A stretch of DNA of 35,721 nucleotides, from positions 1-35,721 of the forward strand of contig JAJDCF010000099.1 in the NCBI GenBank assembly GCA_029260955.1, in the 5' to 3' direction. This document shows, in pieces, positions 32,319 through 35,721 of this stretch; within the stretch, counting starts at the first letter, position 1; every line of letters begins with the position of its first letter. Position numbers and translations under genes: made by a program. Under the pieces are notes generated by a model. It was not told where the DNA came from. It searched no databases and was given only the letters and a program-made list of their open reading frames with translations. This stretch comes from Patescibacteria group bacterium. GTDB taxonomy: Bacteria > Patescibacteriota > Gracilibacteria > UM-FILTER-43-11.

Positions 32319-33407
32319 ATGAAAAAGTTCTTTGCCTATCTAATTCTTTGCTCCCTGCTTATTATGCCAATTAGCCCGCTTTTGGCTGCGGCTGACTCCG
32401 TATCTTTTTTCGAAGCCATAGGTAATCTTTCTACAATCGAAGATTATAAATTAATCCAGGCATTCTATGGCGATGCAGAACTAGAAGAATTCGGTGACCA
32501 TCTAAGTGCCAAATATAGAATCAGTATTAGCAGCGTTGCAGATGGCGGAAATAGAACAGATAGCTTCAACAGACTAAGCGCCTACATAAAATTCACGAAT
32601 CATAATGAAGCGACAGATTCTACCCCCTTTAAGACAATGACTGTACAGGCTAATGGCGAAGTAATAACCAAGAATCAACAAGACATTTATTTTAAGCTCA
32701 ATAATTTTAACATCAGCCTAAAAGAGCCAATACCATTTGCCGTGTTAGACATTGAAAATGCTATGTCCATGGCAGACTTATACAGAGGAACATGGTTTCA
32801 TACCTCTGCAAATGAACTAGCAACCGATGAGCTGGATGTAGAAATAATTGATGTGAAGCAGTACATAGACCTTGAAGAACAGCTAAAAGAAGATCCAAAA
32901 GAGGCGATCATGGGACTTGCTGAACTTGTTTTACAGGATTCAAATTCGAGCTCTTCTGAAGAACAGATAGATAATTTTCTTGATGGAATTGAGCTTATAC
33001 TTGAAACAAAACTGTTCACAGAACGAGACATTGTTGCCGGTCGAAACACAAACTTTAAGTTTTTCAATCTAAATAAAGCATCGATCATAAATCTTATGAG
33101 CAAAGCTGCCGAGCTGATTGACGAAAACATGACCGCGGGCGATAAAACAATGATTCGTGCGGCACTTAGCAAAGTGAGCCTATCGGGAATATACCGAATT
33201 GACGATATTCATGAAGTTATCGACAATCTACTGATTAGATTTAGACTCAAAGATATTGATGCCCTGAAGAACCTGGAGCTAAACTACCGCTACAAGTTAT
33301 CTGATTTAAATAAGGAAAATAGCGTGAAAGCACCAACGGTATACGAAGAATGGAGTATGCCTTCCAGTCAGTTTGACCCAGGGATGTTCGAAGAAGAAGA
33401 ATTCTAG
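32319..33407 (+). CDS. Exported hypothetical protein
   Basis: ATG 32319 (362 aa) is preferred to TTG three codons upstream, as it begins a normal signal peptide (KKFFAYLILCSLLIMPISPLLAAA, cleaved near 25). The mature part is acidic and mixed alpha/beta, with a repeating theme of short beta strands (AKYRISISSVADGG, MTVQANGEVITKNQQDIYFKL, LELNYRYKLSDLN) around a helical middle. This loosely recalls the LolA/LppX-type lipid-binding fold, but no motif confirms it, and there is no lipobox Cys. It ends in EEEEF. It is divergent from the transglycosylase-like gene and 71 bp before a lipoprotein gene with its own promoter. Confidence 0.75.
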   Translation: MKKFFAYLILCSLLIMPISPLLAAADSVSFFEAIGNLSTIEDYKLIQAFYGDAELEEFGDHLSAKYRISISSVADGGNRTDSFNRLSAYIKFTNHNEATDSTPFKTMTVQANGEVITKNQQDIYFKLNNFNISLKEPIPFAVLDIENAMSMADLYRGTWFHTSANELATDELDVEIIDVKQYIDLEEQLKEDPKEAIMGLAELVLQDSNSSSSEEQIDNFLDGIELILETKLFTERDIVAGRNTNFKFFNLNKASIINLMSKAAELIDENMTAGDKTMIRAALSKVSLSGIYRIDDIHEVIDNLLIRFRLKDIDALKNLELNYRYKLSDLNKENSVKAPTVYEEWSMPSSQFDPGMFEEEEF

Positions 33408-33425
33408 GTCTAAGAACTTTCGCCC

Positions 33426-33454
33426 TTGACAACAAAACATAAATAGTTTATAGT
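33426..33454 (+). promoter_or_regulatory. Consensus sigma70-type promoter of the lipoprotein gene
   Basis: TTGACA (33426-33431), a 17-bp spacer and TATAGT (33449-33454). The -35 is a perfect match and the -10 differs at one base. The start near 33461 gives a leader of only about 18 nt, with no room for a Shine-Dalgarno. Confidence 0.8.
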
Positions 33455-33478
33455 CAACTCCAATATATAAACTATATT

Positions 33479-34561
33479 ATGACTCCAAATAAATTTGAAC
33501 AATCAGATTCAACTCCCCGATCGCCTTTAGCAGGCCAATATCGGTATATTTTGATGGCCGCTTTAGCAGGTGCTGCGATTAGCATTACCGGCTGTGAAGG
33601 TGATGAAGTACAACCAGAAGCCCCAGCCAGCGGGATAGCCTGCGTTACCGTAACTACCCAAGACCCACTGGGCCAAGAAGATAAGCCAATGGAGGGCTGC
33701 AAATTGGAATACAAAATACCTCAAAGCATACTCGATGAAGACGCAGCCTACTTTATAAAGTGGGGCAGTGGTCAAACGCCAACCGACCCATGCAACGAAG
33801 GCAGCGGTGGAGGTGGAGGCACAGGTGGAACAGGTGGAGCAAACGAAGGAGGAACAGCTGGTAGTGGAGGTGCTAGCGGAGAAACAGAAAAAGCACCAGA
33901 CAGGATCTTTGTTTACGGCCGAACTGGTACGAAAAAAATTACTGTTAAATGTAACAATGAATACGACAAGGTAGTAGGCCTCCTAAAGGTACCCATATTC
34001 AAAGGGGAAACTAATGATCATTTCAGTCGTCCTATTAATAGCTTTGGCACAAATGGTTATAAATTTGTGGCCGATTCTGAAAATCAAACCATAGCATTAG
34101 ACGACCAGCTGTGCTGGAATGATGAAACTTGGTGCCCTAATAAACTAAGCCAATCAGAACTTGGAAAAACTGAAATTGTAGACTTTGTACTTGATTGCAC
34201 AAATCTTCAAAATTGTGACCCAATAGATGGTCGCAAGTTTTTGACAGCTCATGGTGAACCTGGCGAATTTTCCGAAGGAAAACCAAAGCACCTAACTCTT
34301 ACCGCTAACACTGCTCTTGTTCCTGCAGGAGAAACAAGAACTGTTCTGGTAATCCTGAAGCAAACAAATGGGCCGACTCAGCAACTCGCCGTTCCTATCG
34401 AAATCAGTGGTTCCGCTTGCAAAAACGGAGTCATCGAAGCAGGTGAAGAATGTGAAGGTACTGACTTTGGTGGCAAATCCTGCGCACAATTAGGATTCGA
34501 TGGTGGAGATCTAAACTGTACCGACAATTGCCAAATATCAACAAGTGAATGTGTTGGTTAA
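33479..34561 (+). CDS. Lipoprotein with Gly-rich linker and MYXO-type Cys-rich domain
   Basis: This 360-aa protein starts at ATG 33479. A long polar start (about 22 residues) is followed by a hydrophobic stretch and the lipobox I-T-G-C, with C39 as the lipidated residue. Residues about 107-135 are a Gly/Ser/Thr linker. The middle has scattered Cys and no family I recognise. Residues about 312-360 (CKNGVIEAGEECEGTDFGG, then C-A-Q-L-G-F) form the same Cys-rich domain as residues about 131-175 of the first giant surface protein (CGNGIIETGEQCEGTNFNG). It is likely a membrane-anchored surface protein, perhaps a partner of the larger one. Confidence 0.85.
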   Translation: MTPNKFEQSDSTPRSPLAGQYRYILMAALAGAAISITGCEGDEVQPEAPASGIACVTVTTQDPLGQEDKPMEGCKLEYKIPQSILDEDAAYFIKWGSGQTPTDPCNEGSGGGGGTGGTGGANEGGTAGSGGASGETEKAPDRIFVYGRTGTKKITVKCNNEYDKVVGLLKVPIFKGETNDHFSRPINSFGTNGYKFVADSENQTIALDDQLCWNDETWCPNKLSQSELGKTEIVDFVLDCTNLQNCDPIDGRKFLTAHGEPGEFSEGKPKHLTLTANTALVPAGETRTVLVILKQTNGPTQQLAVPIEISGSACKNGVIEAGEECEGTDFGGKSCAQLGFDGGDLNCTDNCQISTSECVG

Positions 34562-34567
34562 AGTGGC

Positions 34568-35473
34568 CTAAGTAATTACCCACTTGCAGTTCTGCTGAGC
34601 AACGGCATTTTTGAGTTGCAGGTGCAAAAGAAGCTCAGAGAGACGAGGAATATCGAAAGTCGTTTCATCGCATAGGTCATCCATGTCCTTTCCGCCACTA
34701 GAGAGTTTTTCCATTATAATTCTTTCATCATGAGAAAGATCGAGCGCCTGCCGCATCGTCTTCGTTTCCATTTTCAAATCCTCGAGGATGTGCACAATGC
34801 TGTCGACCAACTTAGCCTTACTATTACGGATATAGCTATTGGTACCACTCAGGGCATATTTATTGATGTCGTTTGGTACGGCAAAAACTTCCCGACTCAA
34901 TTCATGGGCCTCCCTGGCAGTTATAAGTGCGCCAGAGTGCTTACCGCCTTCAGTTACTAAAGTTCCCTGACACAGGCCAGCAATAATCACGTTCCTGTCT
35001 GGAAAATGGTGCCTTAAGGCCTTTGTACCCAATGGGTATGTCGAAACAATTGCCCCACCAGATTGGATTATGTCCTGCGCCAAACGATAATTGGAAGAAG
35101 GAGTAATGACATCGACACCAGATCCTAAAACCGCCACTGTAGTGCCATTGTTCTGAAGGGTTGTTCTGTGGGCAACGCTGTCGATTCCCATGGCAAGCCC
35201 GCTAACAATGACAAAACCATGCCGAACCAAATCCGCAGTGAATCTTTTAGTTACATTCCTGCCATACTCAGTACAACTACGTGTTCCAACAACTGCCATA
35301 GCCTTATGAAAGTCAGGCAATTTGCCGCGCACAAACAAAAATGGCGGCTTCTTTTCCATTTGTTTCAATGTTATCGGATAATCCACATCATCAACAAAAT
35401 AAACTTTTATTCCAAGCTCACTAACAGTGCTCATCATTTGCTCAAAAGAAATCCTTTCGCGAATTTCAATCAC
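34568..35473 (-). CDS. dprA: DNA processing protein DprA; N-terminus probably longer
   Basis: GTG 35473 gives 301 aa. The Rossmann-like core is complete: VVGTRSCTEYGR (61-72), SGLAMGIDSVAHRTTL (91-106), VLGSGVDVITP (115-125), the HHFPDRNVIIAGLC block (155-168), TEGGKHSGALITAREA (174-189) and VFAVPNDI. A C-terminal winged-helix domain follows (LSSGGKDMDDLCDETTFDIPRLSELL). DprA loads RecA on incoming single strands during transformation. Upstream of the GTG the same frame encodes RVILKRFGSFKAAW and more, which matches the usual DprA N-terminal domain, up to an in-frame TAG at 35584-35582. So the real start is non-standard (ATT), or the N-terminus is disrupted. Confidence 0.92.
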   Translation of the reverse strand: MIEIRERISFEQMMSTVSELGIKVYFVDDVDYPITLKQMEKKPPFLFVRGKLPDFHKAMAVVGTRSCTEYGRNVTKRFTADLVRHGFVIVSGLAMGIDSVAHRTTLQNNGTTVAVLGSGVDVITPSSNYRLAQDIIQSGGAIVSTYPLGTKALRHHFPDRNVIIAGLCQGTLVTEGGKHSGALITAREAHELSREVFAVPNDINKYALSGTNSYIRNSKAKLVDSIVHILEDLKMETKTMRQALDLSHDERIIMEKLSSGGKDMDDLCDETTFDIPRLSELLLHLQLKNAVAQQNCKWVIT

Positions 35474-35652
35474 GCGTGAAGCCTTCTCGCCACGAACATT
35501 AAGCTCGCGAATGTCTTCGGAAGTCAGCCCTTTCCAGGCAGCTTTAAAAGAACCAAATCGCTTGAGAATAACCCGACACTGCTAAGTGGTAAAAATCCCC
35601 CAATTTGCAAACAAAAAAAGATACACGTCGTACATAAAAAGAAAAAATGAAT
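35474..35652 (-). other. Region upstream of dprA: continuing dprA-like frame, then no clear gene
   Basis: From 35473 to about 35581 the dprA frame stays open and looks like real DprA sequence. Beyond the TAG it continues to an ATG at 35635-35633 (MYDVYLFLFANWGIFTT, then stop). That segment contains A/T runs, including seven identical bases at 35613-35619, a common place for frameshifts. No promoter, tRNA or terminator is evident. Confidence 0.4.
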
Positions 35653-35721
35653 TTACAAAACAACCTGCGCCAAAAAACTAGCATGACCAATAAAAAATGC
35701 AAATCCGGCCACCCAGAAAGA
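35653..35721 (-). CDS. Possible C-terminal end of a membrane protein (partial)
   Basis: On the minus strand a frame is open from the right edge to TAA at 35655-35653, encoding 22 residues that are nearly all hydrophobic or small (SFWVAGFAFFIGHASFLAQ). It could be the last membrane helix of a protein encoded beyond the window. The piece is too short to rule out chance, and another frame is also open here. Confidence 0.25.
   Translation of the reverse strand, partial: SFWVAGFAFFIGHASFLAQVVL

Noticed and set aside
35582..35635. Separate 18-codon gene upstream of dprA
   Set aside because: It is in the same frame as dprA, very short, and ends in the TAG that interrupts that frame. It is better read as part of the dprA start problem.
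1..35721. Alternative genetic code with UGA as glycine (Gracilibacteria-type)
   Set aside because: All long frames end normally. UGA appears as a stop (the PilM-like gene ends in TGA) and none of the conserved proteins has an internal UGA. The standard bacterial code fits.
1..35721. tRNA, rRNA or other standard RNA genes
   Set aside because: None was recognised by eye in any spacer. The gaps are short and lack cloverleaf-like sequence. A tRNAscan/Infernal run would be the proper test.

Overview
The window looks like a piece of a Patescibacteria (CPR) genome, most like Candidatus Peregrinibacteria. That placement is inferred, not proven. The reasons are: type IV pilins with a near-invariant N-terminus (IDPARRLNETRN), very large modular surface proteins with SLH, Kelch and MYXO-type Cys-rich domains, AT-rich leaders with no Shine-Dalgarno sequence before any gene, tight packing, and a beta operon rearranged as rpoB-ssb-rpoC-rpsL-rpsG. 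All reading frames close properly with UGA as stop, so the UGA=Gly code of Gracilibacteria/Absconditabacteria does not apply.

Layout. 1-595: the end of an unidentified gene and a small convergent hypothetical. 845-13614 (+): four giant secreted or surface proteins of 871-1139 aa. They share modules with each other: a C-terminal domain in the first two, and a tail-fibre-like module in the first and fourth. The third is a Ca-binding/MopE/Kelch/SLH mosaic and the fourth carries a parallel beta-helix. The spacer between the first two (4265-4569) is rich in stem-loops. 13619-21253 (-): a type IV pilus operon in the order pilB, pilC, GspH-, GspI- and GspJ-like minor pilins, a PilX-like protein, a PilM-like protein and three paralogous pilins. 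It runs tail to tail into the surface-protein block. 21356-22417 (-): an SLH protein with its own promoter. 22476-31614 (-): the rpoB-ssb-rpoC-rpsL-rpsG operon with a clear sigma70-type promoter. 31790-32245 (-): a small membrane protein resembling a decayed GT51 transglycosylase. 32319-34561 (+): an exported hypothetical protein and a lipoprotein with the same Cys-rich module as the first giant protein. 34568-35473 (-): dprA, whose N-terminus appears to continue upstream of any normal start. The right edge may hold the end of a membrane protein.

How it fits together. The surface proteins, pili, SLH anchors and DprA suit a small monoderm-like cell that attaches to surfaces or hosts and takes up DNA. 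A 20-bp identical extended -10 promoter core (TGCTATAATATAGGGATT plus two bases) lies before both the first surface protein and the pilus operon, with a close variant before the fourth surface protein, so they may be expressed together. The candidates most worth checking as undescribed are the structured RNA region around the second surface gene with its 16-bp flanking inverted repeat, and the hairpin loop there that is complementary to a motif repeated in the leader of the first surface gene.
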